Part shown: positions 24,823 to 31,991 of the stretch, in pieces | Layout of the letters: every line of letters starts with the position of its first letter | How positions within the stretch are numbered: the first letter of the stretch is position 1 | Assembly (NCBI GenBank): GCA_035285595.1 | Contig: JAYKGV010000036.1 | Span: 1-46,050, forward strand | From: VGJW01 sp035285595 | Lineage (GTDB): Bacteria; Cyanobacteriota; Sericytochromatia; S15B-MN24; VGJW01 | Reading direction: 5' to 3' | Length of the DNA: 46,050 nt | Translations under genes and position numbers: made by a program | The notes under the pieces: model-generated | The model's database searches: none | Seen by the model: the letters and a program-made list of their open reading frames with translations, nothing else | Told to the model about the DNA's origin: nothing

Positions 24823-26162
24823 CCCGCCGTGACCTGGACGCCGTCGGCCAGCACCCAGGGAAGGAGGGCGGTCCCGAAGATGTTCTGCCGATCTGAGCTG
24901 ACCGCCTCGATGGCCCGCAGCAACTCGTAGACGTTGCCCGCGATCATGGTCTCCTCCACCGGCACCCGCTCTCCCGCACCCACGAGGAAGCCACCCTTGA
25001 CCACGCCCGAAAACTCACCCGTGGCCATCTCGACCCGACCGGAGAATCGGGGGACCACCAGAGCCCTGCCGGCCCTCGCCTCGAGGCTGGCCGCCGTTTC
25101 TTCACCGGCCGCCATTTCGATCAGGCCTGGCGTCAGCACCGGTGGCCCCTTGGCCCCGCCCCGACCGTGGCCGGTCGAGCCGCGGCCGGCACGCCGGGCC
25201 TCGTAAGCGTCGTAAAAATAACCTTCGAGCACTCCCTCGCGAAGCAGAGAGAGGGCATGCACGGCCTGACCTTCACGATCGAAGGGTGCAAGAGCCATCC
25301 CGCCCAGAACCCTGCCCGGATCCCGGAGCGTCACGCAGGCGGCCGCGATGGTTTCGCCCAGCCGTCCCTGCAGCGGGCTGCGACCCTTGCGCAGATTGTC
25401 CGCCCCAAGAGCGCCGAGAAGTGGCTCGAGCAAAATTTCGCCCACGGCATCGGGTGTCAGCAGGACCCTGCCCTTGAAGGTCTCGCCCTTTCGTGCCCCC
25501 AGCGCCCACAGAGCCTTCTCGGAGAAGCGGTCCATCGCCTCCAGCATATCCGGACGAACCTGCTGCAGACGGTTGCCGGCCGCCCCATCGTAGTTGAAGG
25601 ACCCCACCTCGTCCCCGTCGATGGCCATGCCCATCACGAAACCCGACAATTCGCTCGTCACATGCGCGGCCTCGATGCCCGTCGTGGATGCGATGGCCAC
25701 GGCACCCTCCTCGGCGGAGACGCGGATGCCATCGATGCTGAGCCGCGGGTCGCCGGCCTTGACCCGATCGGCGAGATGGCTGGCCAACTCGGCCATCGAG
25801 CCGAGGCCAAAGGTAGCCAGTTCAGGATCCCAATCGAGATCTCCTTGAGGCAGCCGCACGGGGGCCGGAAGATGATGATAGGGGTCGGGCGGGGCAACCC
25901 GGGCCAGGACGAGGGCCTGCCGGACCGCCTCCTCGACGCGCTCGGGCGCATTGACCGTCACAAAGCCGAAGGATTGTCCGGCAAGGACGCGGATGCCTAC
26001 CGTGAGCTCCTCGTCGGCCCGGGCCAGGTTGAGGTCATTCTTCTCGAAGGCTACCTCGCGGGTCCGGCGCTCGACCGCGTAAACCTCGGCCCCATCGGCA
26101 CCCGCGGCTCGGGCGGCGGACAATCCGACCGCGCAGACTTCCTGTACGAGAGACGTGTTCAT
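24819..26162 (-). CDS. TldE/PmbA subunit of the TldD-TldE metallopeptidase
   Basis: In E. coli TldE (PmbA) pairs with TldD. It lacks metal ligands itself and helps form the chamber that holds the peptide. The 447-residue protein shows the family features: GAEVYAVERRTREVAFEKNDLNLA at the start, SFGFVTVN, and the C-terminal FSGRVEMATGEFSGVVKGGFLVGAGERVPVEETMIAGN. No HExxxH is present, as expected for this subunit. The complex matures microcin B17 and degrades unfolded CcdA in E. coli. The ATG at 26162 overlaps the tldD stop as ATGA, so both subunits are made together. Confidence 0.93.
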   Translation of the reverse strand: MNTSLVQEVCAVGLSAARAAGADGAEVYAVERRTREVAFEKNDLNLARADEELTVGIRVLAGQSFGFVTVNAPERVEEAVRQALVLARVAPPDPYHHLPAPVRLPQGDLDWDPELATFGLGSMAELASHLADRVKAGDPRLSIDGIRVSAEEGAVAIASTTGIEAAHVTSELSGFVMGMAIDGDEVGSFNYDGAAGNRLQQVRPDMLEAMDRFSEKALWALGARKGETFKGRVLLTPDAVGEILLEPLLGALGADNLRKGRSPLQGRLGETIAAACVTLRDPGRVLGGMALAPFDREGQAVHALSLLREGVLEGYFYDAYEARRAGRGSTGHGRGGAKGPPVLTPGLIEMAAGEETAASLEARAGRALVVPRFSGRVEMATGEFSGVVKGGFLVGAGERVPVEETMIAGNVYELLRAIEAVSSDRQNIFGTALLPWVLADGVQVTAG

Positions 26163-27550
26163 GAGCCCGCTCCGCCGATCAGGACCTCGCAGCGGACATA
26201 GGGACCGCCGGCATCCACCTTCATGGGTTGCCCCTTGCCGCAATGACCCGAGCCAAGGTCCCAGCGAAAGGCCCGCGACACGGCATCCACGCTGGCCAGC
26301 ACCTCGAAGGCCGAACCGGAGACCGTGGCGCCCTTGAGCACCTCACCCAGCTTGCCGCCCCGGATACGGTGGGCCCGGGCGACGGCGAACATGAACTCGC
26401 CCGTCGCATCGGCCTGGCCGTTCAGTGGGCCGTCCAGCAGGAAACCATCCTCGACTCCGGCAATCATGTCCTCGAGCTCCCAGTCGCCGGGTTCGATGTA
26501 GGTATTGCGCATGCGGATCAGCGGTTCGTCCGCATACTCCCACGCCCGAGCGTTTCCAGTCGGCGCCACGCCATAGTGCATCGCCGACTCGCGGTTATGC
26601 AGGAAACTCGCGAGGATGCCCTTGTCGATGATGACGGTGCGCCCTGCGAGCACGCCTTCGTCATCGACGGCGATGGTTCCCCCTGCGCCACCGACGTGCT
26701 CGGACGCCCCCGAATCACACAGGGTCACGTGCTCGCTGCCGACACGGGTGCCGAGCCGTCCGGCCGCCACGGAGCCCGACAGGACAAAATCAGCCTCGAC
26801 CGTGTGGCCGATGGCCTCGTGGACCAACAGCCCCACGATGCTGGGAGCGAGGATGACCTTGAACTTGCCCCCGGGAGCCAACGAAGCCCCCGCGAGATCC
26901 ACCGCCCAACGGGCAGCCTCGTCGGCCATCGCCAAGCCGTCCTTGTGCCGGAACAGGCAATCCCAGGCGCCCGTGGCCCCGTAAGTCTCGGAGTACGTGG
27001 CGCGCTCGGTTCCCTGGGCCACTACGGCGTTGACGCGAAACTCGGGACGCACCAACCTGAGCTCGGCGCTGGCGCCATCCGAGGTCACGATGACCTTGTC
27101 CTCGAACATCTCCTGATAGCTCGCACGAGCCGTCTCGATGCGCTCCGAAGCGGCACGGGCGCGCGCTTCGGCTTCGAGCGCCAGCTGGATCTTGGCCTCG
27201 AGTGGTTGCTCCTTGAGGGCTTGGACCCCGGGCTCTTCGAAGACCCCCCTGGCCAAAGGCACGGGCGGCAGGGGCTCGAGCCGCTTGCTGCGATACGACG
27301 CCGAAGCACGGGCGGCCGCAACGGCCTGGTCCACGGCCCTGCGAATGGCGGAATCGCGCGTGTCGCTCGTCGCCGCGACGCCCCAGGTTCCACCTTCCAG
27401 AACCCGCACGCCCACGCCAGCACGCTCCTTGACGAGGGCCGCCTCCAGGCGCCCCCCTTCCACGTCGAAGCGACGAGAGGTCTTGTGGTGGTAACGAAGC
27501 TCGATGAAGCCGCCGTAATCGCCGGCAATCCGCTCGAGGGTGTCGCGCAT
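26159..27550 (-). CDS. tldD: TldD subunit of the TldD-TldE zinc metallopeptidase
   Basis: The catalytic subunit of the heterodimer. The 463-residue protein carries the TldD-type zinc motif HExxxH (His244, Glu245, His249 in LLVHEAIGHTVEAD). The third ligand Cys lies in GSGHCGKGQPMKVD near the C-terminus, followed by GGPYVRCEVLIGGAG. The N-terminal domain contains YHHKTSRRFDVEGGRLEAALV. A GAGGAG ribosome site lies 9 nt before the ATG at 27550; the frame stays open upstream, but there it is antisense to the thioesterase gene. It is the first gene of a five-gene overlapping operon. Confidence 0.94.
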   Translation of the reverse strand: MRDTLERIAGDYGGFIELRYHHKTSRRFDVEGGRLEAALVKERAGVGVRVLEGGTWGVAATSDTRDSAIRRAVDQAVAAARASASYRSKRLEPLPPVPLARGVFEEPGVQALKEQPLEAKIQLALEAEARARAASERIETARASYQEMFEDKVIVTSDGASAELRLVRPEFRVNAVVAQGTERATYSETYGATGAWDCLFRHKDGLAMADEAARWAVDLAGASLAPGGKFKVILAPSIVGLLVHEAIGHTVEADFVLSGSVAAGRLGTRVGSEHVTLCDSGASEHVGGAGGTIAVDDEGVLAGRTVIIDKGILASFLHNRESAMHYGVAPTGNARAWEYADEPLIRMRNTYIEPGDWELEDMIAGVEDGFLLDGPLNGQADATGEFMFAVARAHRIRGGKLGEVLKGATVSGSAFEVLASVDAVSRAFRWDLGSGHCGKGQPMKVDAGGPYVRCEVLIGGAGS

Positions 27551-27577
27551 GGACGGCTCCTCTTTTCCTGCTGCCAG

Positions 27578-27583
27578 TATAAG
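27578..27583 (-). promoter_or_regulatory. TATACT -10 element for the tldD operon
   Basis: On the minus strand a TATACT-like hexamer lies about 25 nt before the tldD ATG, leaving room for the GAGGAG ribosome site. It overlaps the divergent promoter of the thioesterase gene in a gap of only 48 nt. No convincing -35 is seen. Confidence 0.35.
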
Positions 27584-27586
27584 GCC

Positions 27587-27592
27587 TAGAAT
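27587..27592 (+). promoter_or_regulatory. TAGAAT -10 element, six bases before the thioesterase ATG
   Basis: TAGAAT is followed by CGGCGC and the ATG. No ribosome site is present. The layout fits a leaderless transcript. Confidence 0.45.
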
Positions 27593-27598
27593 CGGCGC

Positions 27599-28033
27599 AT
27601 GACGCAGTCCTTCCAGCCCGAAGCCTTTCGTGATCGCGGCCTGCTCCCCCCTGAGGAGACCTTGTCCGGGGCCTTGGGCATCGAGTTTCTCCACCATGAA
27701 GCAGGGCACGTCGTGGCCCGCATGCCCGTGCACGGGCCGACGCGCCAGCCCTACGGCGCCATGCATGGGGGAGCGTTGTCCGCCTTGGCAGAGGAAGTCT
27801 CGAGCTTCGGGACGGTCCTCGGCATCGATCTGGATACCCACGTGGCCTTCGGGCAGGAGTACAACATCTCGTTGCTGCGCACGGTCTGGGAAGGTTGGGT
27901 CCAGGCCGAAGGCAAGGCCCTTCACCAGGGGCGCACGGCCTGGGTCTGGGATATCCGGATCACGGACCCTGAAGGGCGTCTGGTCGCCCTCAGCCGCGGC
28001 ACCGTGGCCGTGAGGCCCCGAAGGGCATCCTGA
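27599..28033 (+). CDS. PaaI-type hotdog-fold thioesterase
   Basis: A 144-residue single hotdog domain that should hydrolyse acyl-CoA thioesters. The helix-cap motif YGAMHGGALSALAEEVSSFG is that of the PaaI/MenI group, with the acidic residue of the central helix positioned as the nucleophile or base. FGQEYNISLLRTVWEGWVQAEGKALHQGRT gives the typical strand series. The substrate is unknown; phenylacetyl-CoA and dihydroxynaphthoyl-CoA are the known ones in this group. It is divergent from tldD. No ribosome site precedes the ATG. Confidence 0.9.
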   Translation: MTQSFQPEAFRDRGLLPPEETLSGALGIEFLHHEAGHVVARMPVHGPTRQPYGAMHGGALSALAEEVSSFGTVLGIDLDTHVAFGQEYNISLLRTVWEGWVQAEGKALHQGRTAWVWDIRITDPEGRLVALSRGTVAVRPRRAS

Positions 28034-28047
28034 CCGCCGGTCGGGCT

Positions 28048-28728
28048 TCAGCCCTGCTGTCGGCGAGCCTCGGCGGCCTCGGCTTCGGCGTAGGCCTGCG
28101 CCTGGGCGGCCGCCACCATGCGATCCACGTCGTTCTGGCCCATCGCAGAGGCCTTGGCCAAGCCCTCCTTGGTCCGCTCGACGTAGAAACTTTCTGTCTG
28201 CTCCGACAACAGGATCAGCTGCTGGAAGGCCGGGATGTGGCCACGCTCGAGAAGAAAGGCCTTGGTGAAGGACTGATGGGCCAACCGCATCCACTTCTGC
28301 TGCCCCGTGGCCTTGCCTTGCCGAACGGCGACCAGTCCGAGCTGATAGTACGCCTCGGCGTTGCTTGGCTCGAGGGTAATCGCCTGAGCCAGCCACCGCG
28401 CAGACTCCTCGGGCATGCCCGACAACCCCCCGTTCTCGGCGGCCGCGAGGATGCCACGCACGAACTTCTTGGCCACGCCCGACTTGCTGGCCACCGCGTA
28501 CAGCTCGCGCAACGTGATGTTGGCGCGGTACCACTTCTTGGCCTCGTTCAGGTAGCCATCCAACTCCTTGAAGCGATTGGCCTTCTTGGCAAGGCCCATG
28601 TCCCCCTTGGAGCGGGTCTTGACCAACCACAACAGCACGCCCACCAAAATCAGCAGCAAGACACCCAGCACACCTGCCGCCATCATGGGCAGGCTGGGAC
28701 TGTCAAGCAGGCGTTCAGCAGCTTCCAT
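28048..28728 (-). CDS. membrane-anchored TPR-like protein
   Basis: A 226-residue protein with one N-terminal membrane segment (MMAAGVLGVLLLILVGVLLWLV, about 15-36) and a cytoplasmic or periplasmic helical domain. At least one tetratricopeptide repeat is clear (SARWLAQAITLEPSNAEAYYQLGLVAVRQGK). The C-terminus is an Ala/Glu-rich helix. Such anchors usually mediate protein contacts; no partner can be named. I chose ATG 28728, which puts the membrane segment at the N-terminus. TATGCT lies six bases before this ATG, with GAGGGA between. Confidence 0.75.
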   Translation of the reverse strand: MEAAERLLDSPSLPMMAAGVLGVLLLILVGVLLWLVKTRSKGDMGLAKKANRFKELDGYLNEAKKWYRANITLRELYAVASKSGVAKKFVRGILAAAENGGLSGMPEESARWLAQAITLEPSNAEAYYQLGLVAVRQGKATGQQKWMRLAHQSFTKAFLLERGHIPAFQQLILLSEQTESFYVERTKEGLAKASAMGQNDVDRMVAAAQAQAYAEAEAAEARRQQG

Positions 28729-28734
28729 TCCCTC

Positions 28735-28740
28735 AGCATA
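28735..28740 (-). promoter_or_regulatory. TATGCT -10 element, six bases before the TPR-protein ATG
   Basis: On the minus strand TATGCT is followed by GAGGGA and the ATG. The same spacing occurs at four other genes in the window. Confidence 0.4.
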
Positions 28741-28842
28741 CCCCCTTGGGCGCACCCTTCCCTGTGGCTGCCCGCACAAATGCCGGTCACTCGCAGCGGA
28801 TTGGGCTGGCCGTACGGCCATCCACGCGCCTGCACACGGAGC

Positions 28843-28848
28843 TAGAAT
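28843..28848 (+). promoter_or_regulatory. TAGAAT -10 element, five bases before the cupredoxin ATG
   Basis: TAGAAT is followed by ACGGG and the ATG, repeating the element seen before the thioesterase gene. It fits leaderless transcription. Confidence 0.45.
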
Positions 28849-28853
28849 ACGGG

Positions 28854-29216
28854 ATGCGGTTCATTTCCTTGACCGTCCTCGCAGCTGCCTTCCTCCTCGC
28901 GGGGAAAGCCCGAACCGCCTCGCCCGGGCGGTTGGCAGCCCCCACCCCGAGTCCCGTTCCCACGGCCCGCATCCTCCAGGAGAATCTGCTGTTCCAGCCG
29001 GCGGAACTTAAGGTTCGCCGAGGGACCACCTTGCACTTTCCCAATCGGGATGGAGTCTTCCACAGCGTCTACTGCGCGTCCGGATCACAGACCTTTGATC
29101 TGGGATTGCACGCCACCGGTCCGGGCCCTTCCGTGCTCCTCACCGCCACCGGCGATCTCGAGATCCGCTGCAGGGTGCATCGCCGGATGAGGGCGACGGT
29201 TCACGTCGAGCCCTGA
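28854..29216 (+). CDS. small exported cupredoxin-like protein
   Basis: A 120-residue protein with a signal peptide (MRFISLTVLAAAFLLAGKA, then TAS). The mature part has the plastocyanin-type order: LKVRRGTTLHFPNRD, a His in FHSVY, and the C-terminal cluster IRCRVHRRM supplying Cys, His and Met in Cys-x2-His-x2-Met spacing. All four type 1 copper ligands are therefore present, suggesting periplasmic electron transfer or copper handling. Cleavage would leave a Pro/Thr linker of about 20 residues. It is alone on its strand between the TPR gene and two small unknown genes. Confidence 0.83.
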   Translation: MRFISLTVLAAAFLLAGKARTASPGRLAAPTPSPVPTARILQENLLFQPAELKVRRGTTLHFPNRDGVFHSVYCASGSQTFDLGLHATGPGPSVLLTATGDLEIRCRVHRRMRATVHVEP

Positions 29217-29275
29217 GGGCCTGCCCCCTGCGCGTGCCGCGCAAGCGACAGACCAAACCCGGATTTCACGAACAC

Positions 29276-29309
29276 TTGACGTCATCTCCCGACTGCCGTG
29301 GCATATAAG
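29276..29309 (+). promoter_or_regulatory. possible promoter of the small gene at 29332
   Basis: TTGACG (29276) and TATAAG (29304) lie 22 nt apart, longer than the ideal 17. TATAAG is 22 nt before the ATG, with a G-rich ribosome-site-like stretch between. The -10 is convincing and the -35 less so. Confidence 0.3.
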
Positions 29310-29331
29310 ACATGCGGGGGGTGGACCGCAT

Positions 29332-29631
29332 ATGTTGGTTGAGACATCGGGCGCGAATCGGCTGGCCAGTCCAGCTTCTCTGGTCGCACGCGCGCCCTTG
29401 TCCCCGGCGCCTGTCGCGCCGTCGACCCCGACCGAAGGGGTCGACGCGGACAACATGGTGCTGTCGGCGTCCGCGCGTGCCCGGACCCTGCTGGACGGGG
29501 GAGAGGAAGCTTCGGCCGAACCGAGCGCTCCCGCCGAGGACCTCAGCCTCTTCAACAAGTTCATCGAGAACATGAGCATGAAAGTGCTCGAGAGCATCAC
29601 GGAACGACTCAAGGAACTGGCCCGCAGCTAG
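29332..29631 (+). CDS. small unknown protein with D-x-M-x-L-S motif
   Basis: A 99-residue protein of no recognised family. The first 60 residues are Ala/Pro/Ser-rich and disordered and contain DNMVLS at 40-45, followed by ASARARTLL. The last 28 residues form a predicted amphipathic helix (FIENMSMKVLESITERLKEL). The motif and position match those in the proteins at 3679 and 4567. The next gene starts 19 nt later on the same strand. There is no signal peptide. Confidence 0.6.
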   Translation: MLVETSGANRLASPASLVARAPLSPAPVAPSTPTEGVDADNMVLSASARARTLLDGGEEASAEPSAPAEDLSLFNKFIENMSMKVLESITERLKELARS

Positions 29632-29650
29632 GAAGGGAAGGGACCACGCC

Positions 29651-30019
29651 ATGTCTCTGGGCATTCGCCAAGGTTTTGCCGTCACGCAGTCGGCTCTGCC
29701 GGTCTCTCCTCGGGCCGCCGGTGGCCCTCCTCCAGCCACCGGGGGATTCAGCGTGAGCTTCGCCGTGACGGAATCGGCCCTGCCGGTTCGGGCGGACACC
29801 TTCACGGCCGGACCCGTGAGCCGAGGATTCGCGACCGACTTCGCCGTGGTCCAGTCGGATCTGCCCGTGACCGCTCGGGTGGGAACGGCACCTCCCGTGA
29901 GCCGAGGCTTCACGACCGACTTCGCCGTGACCCAATCCGATTTGCCGGTGAATCCAGGTCCCTTGGGACGCGCCTTGAACTTTGCCCGCGAACTCATCAC
30001 GAAGTTCACCGTAGTGTAG
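29651..30019 (+). CDS. small protein made of four FAV-x2-S-x-LPV repeats
   Basis: A 122-residue protein of no family I know. Four copies of FAV[TV][QE]S[AD]LPV begin at residues 9, 37, 64 and 91, giving periods of 28, 27 and 27. The last two copies share a longer upstream part (PVSRGF-TDFAV). Linkers are rich in Pro, Gly, Ala and Thr. The C-terminus is a short helix (ALNFARELITKFTVV). There is no signal peptide. A GGGAAGGG stretch precedes the ATG. It is probably co-transcribed with the preceding small gene. Confidence 0.65.
   Translation: MSLGIRQGFAVTQSALPVSPRAAGGPPPATGGFSVSFAVTESALPVRADTFTAGPVSRGFATDFAVVQSDLPVTARVGTAPPVSRGFTTDFAVTQSDLPVNPGPLGRALNFARELITKFTVV
29675..29950. repeat. degenerate ~81-bp tandem repeat, four copies
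   Basis: DNA units of 84, 81 and 81 nt code for the FAV-x2-S-x-LPV copies. The first is the most diverged; the last two are closest to each other. Confidence 0.75.
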
Positions 30020-30175
30020 TTCCCGAGCGGCAAGGCTCCGACCACGTGAAGCGCACGCGCCGGCCCGATGGTGGCCACGCGGCGCATCATCAGAGCCAGT
30101 GACCGTGCCTGCGCTCCAGCCTATCTGCCGGGGCAGGATCGGGCCCTAGCCCTCAGGCAGAACCCCACGCCCTCG

Positions 30176-31294
30176 TCAGCGTCTTTGGGCTTCCGCCAAG
30201 GCCTGCGAGGTCACGGCCAGGCGCTCGCCCAAGATTCGAGCCAGGTTGAGGCTGACCTTGCTGGCCACGGCCGGCTGCTGTCCAGCCAGGCGCAGGAAAG
30301 ACTCCTCGGACAGCACCATCACCTCGCCGTCCCGAAAGACCTCGACGTCGGCACTGCGCGGGGCATCTGCCAGAAAGGCCATCTCGCCCACTATCTCGCC
30401 GGGACCGAGAAGCGACACAGGCTTGGACAGGCCCGGGAGGGTCACGCCCAGCATCCCCTTCAGGACAAGGTAAAACTCACGTCCGGTTTCACCGGCGGAC
30501 AAGAGCCGATCACCTGCCCGCAAGGGCAGGATGGTGCCCGCCTTCATGACTGCACCGGCTTCATCGGCGGACAGTCCCTGGAACAGCGGGATGGCTTCGA
30601 GCGGATTGACATTCATCCGCGAACCGAGAAGCGACCAGAACTCGCCCTTGGGGTACATGCCGGGATTCGCCGGCAGATCGTATTCGGGAAACCGCTCGGC
30701 GAAGAAGGCCGAGTCGTTCCGGCCCGCCGCCACCGCAGCCAGCCGGGCCGCGAGCGGGGAGTGAATGCGGGCCAGATGGTCCAAATCGAACAACACCAAC
30801 ACCATGGGGACCCGGTACCCCATGGGATCCTGGAAGTTGTCTTTGTAGCGCCGGAATCCCAGCTGCTCATAAGGGGCGACCAAATGCGGCGAGCAGTAGC
30901 TGAAGGCCAGACGAATGCCGTTGTCGATGGCCCAGCGAAGCGCGAAATCAGAGAGGGCATCGCCCACTCCCGCCACGCCGGGGGGCACCACCAGACGGGA
31001 GACGACGGCGATGTGCTCGGGCGGAATGTCGGAAAAACGCTCGAGGGCATAGAGCTTCGCCAGATCCTCGGACACCGCCCCGTCCGACAGGCGGTTCAGC
31101 CGAAGCGCCCCCACCAGCTGGCCGTCCTGGGACACGAAGGCTTCCACGCCGGTGGCATCCTCCTCGTCCACGACCCTGCGCCGCTGATGATCAGCCGAGG
31201 CCAGCTGACGCTTCAGCTGCGCGATGAGAATATCGTAGCGGAACGCGGCGATGGCATCACGCTGGGCATCAGTGGCGGCGAGTTCGACCTTCAC
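30176..31294 (-). CDS. GNAT/FeeM-like acyltransferase fused to a cyclic nucleotide-binding domain
   Basis: A 372-residue fusion. The N-terminal part (about 1-190) resembles the N-acyl amino-acid synthase/GNAT fold: a strand with FVSQDGQLVGALRLNRL, then HIAVVSRLVVPPGVAGVGDALSDFALRWAIDNG and PYEQLGFRRYKDNF. The C-terminal part (about 235-365) is a cNMP-binding domain with the phosphate-binding cassette GEMAFLADAPRSADV, in which Glu304 and Arg313 fit cAMP contacts. It may be a cAMP-controlled acyltransferase, like the mycobacterial protein acetylase but with domains in reverse order. GTG 31294 has GGAGG upstream; a TTG at 31324 is also possible. Confidence 0.8.
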   Translation of the reverse strand: MKVELAATDAQRDAIAAFRYDILIAQLKRQLASADHQRRRVVDEEDATGVEAFVSQDGQLVGALRLNRLSDGAVSEDLAKLYALERFSDIPPEHIAVVSRLVVPPGVAGVGDALSDFALRWAIDNGIRLAFSYCSPHLVAPYEQLGFRRYKDNFQDPMGYRVPMVLVLFDLDHLARIHSPLAARLAAVAAGRNDSAFFAERFPEYDLPANPGMYPKGEFWSLLGSRMNVNPLEAIPLFQGLSADEAGAVMKAGTILPLRAGDRLLSAGETGREFYLVLKGMLGVTLPGLSKPVSLLGPGEIVGEMAFLADAPRSADVEVFRDGEVMVLSEESFLRLAGQQPAVASKVSLNLARILGERLAVTSQALAEAQRR

Positions 31295-31323
31295 GGGATC
31301 CTCCGGGGGCAGGAAGCGGCTCA

Positions 31324-31329
31324 AGGATA
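31324..31329 (-). promoter_or_regulatory. TATCCT -10 element of the acyltransferase gene
   Basis: On the minus strand TATCCT lies 29 nt before the GTG start, followed by a GGAGG ribosome site. It suggests a separate promoter inside the leftward cluster. Confidence 0.3.
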
Positions 31330-31400
31330 CCCAGTCCTATCCTTCCGGGCAACCGAGCCGCAACCGGACCGCCGCGGCGGCGCACTCTCTCAGGAGAGGC

Positions 31401-31973
31401 TCAGGCCGGCACGACTTCGAGATCAGGGTCAACCCCCTGGCGCAACATCCGCCGGATGGCCTCGAGCGTCCCGGCCGCCGAGCTGGGACAAGTGCCACAC
31501 GCCCCTTGGTAACGGATGGTCAGCACCTTGTCTTCGAAGCCCAGCACCTCGAGCCCCCCGCCATCCCCGGCCAAGGCCGGCAGGATCGTCTGTTCGAGGA
31601 CAACCAGGATTCGAGACAACATCTCGGCTTCGGGGCCATCGGCGGGAATCCTGCTTCCTGGGCGCAGGCGAGGAGCCTCCGGCATCTGGCCCGCCGCGGC
31701 CCTTGCGGCCGGCTCGGTGGCCTCGAGGACCTCGCGGACCCTGCGGCGCAGCGGCAACCAGTCGGCCTCGGGCTTCTTGGTGACGGTGGCAAAGTCCGGT
31801 GTCACATAGAGCTCAGTCACTTCACCCGTGGCGAAGATAGCCGTCGCCATCGAGTCACGCAGGGCGTCGTTGGTCGAGGCGTAGACCTCTGCCCCCCTTG
31901 CGATAAGGGGCTCGTCGACCCGAAACATCAGGGCCATCGGATTGGGGGTGCGTTCGATATGGGTGACCTTCAC
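31401..31973 (-). CDS. Nfu-type iron-sulfur cluster carrier
   Basis: Nfu proteins carry 4Fe-4S clusters to target apoproteins. The 190-residue protein has the N-terminal Nfu domain (VTHIERTPNPMALMFRVD and IFATGEVTELYVTPDFATVTK) and a C-terminal NifU-like domain with the cluster-binding Cys159 and Cys162 in YQGACGTCPSS. A poorly conserved linker separates them. The N-terminal domain is the one seen in mitochondrial NFU1 and bacterial homologues. A GTG start follows GGGAGC. It lies 18 nt after the permease gene, so it is probably in the same operon. Confidence 0.93.
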   Translation of the reverse strand: MKVTHIERTPNPMALMFRVDEPLIARGAEVYASTNDALRDSMATAIFATGEVTELYVTPDFATVTKKPEADWLPLRRRVREVLEATEPAARAAAGQMPEAPRLRPGSRIPADGPEAEMLSRILVVLEQTILPALAGDGGGLEVLGFEDKVLTIRYQGACGTCPSSAAGTLEAIRRMLRQGVDPDLEVVPA

Positions 31974-31991
31974 GCTCCCATGATAGCCCGA

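Noticed and set aside
27551..28630. N-terminal extension of tldD
   Set aside because: The frame is open upstream, but the known TldD N-terminus begins at the ATG at 27550, which has a good ribosome site. The extension lies antisense to the thioesterase gene.
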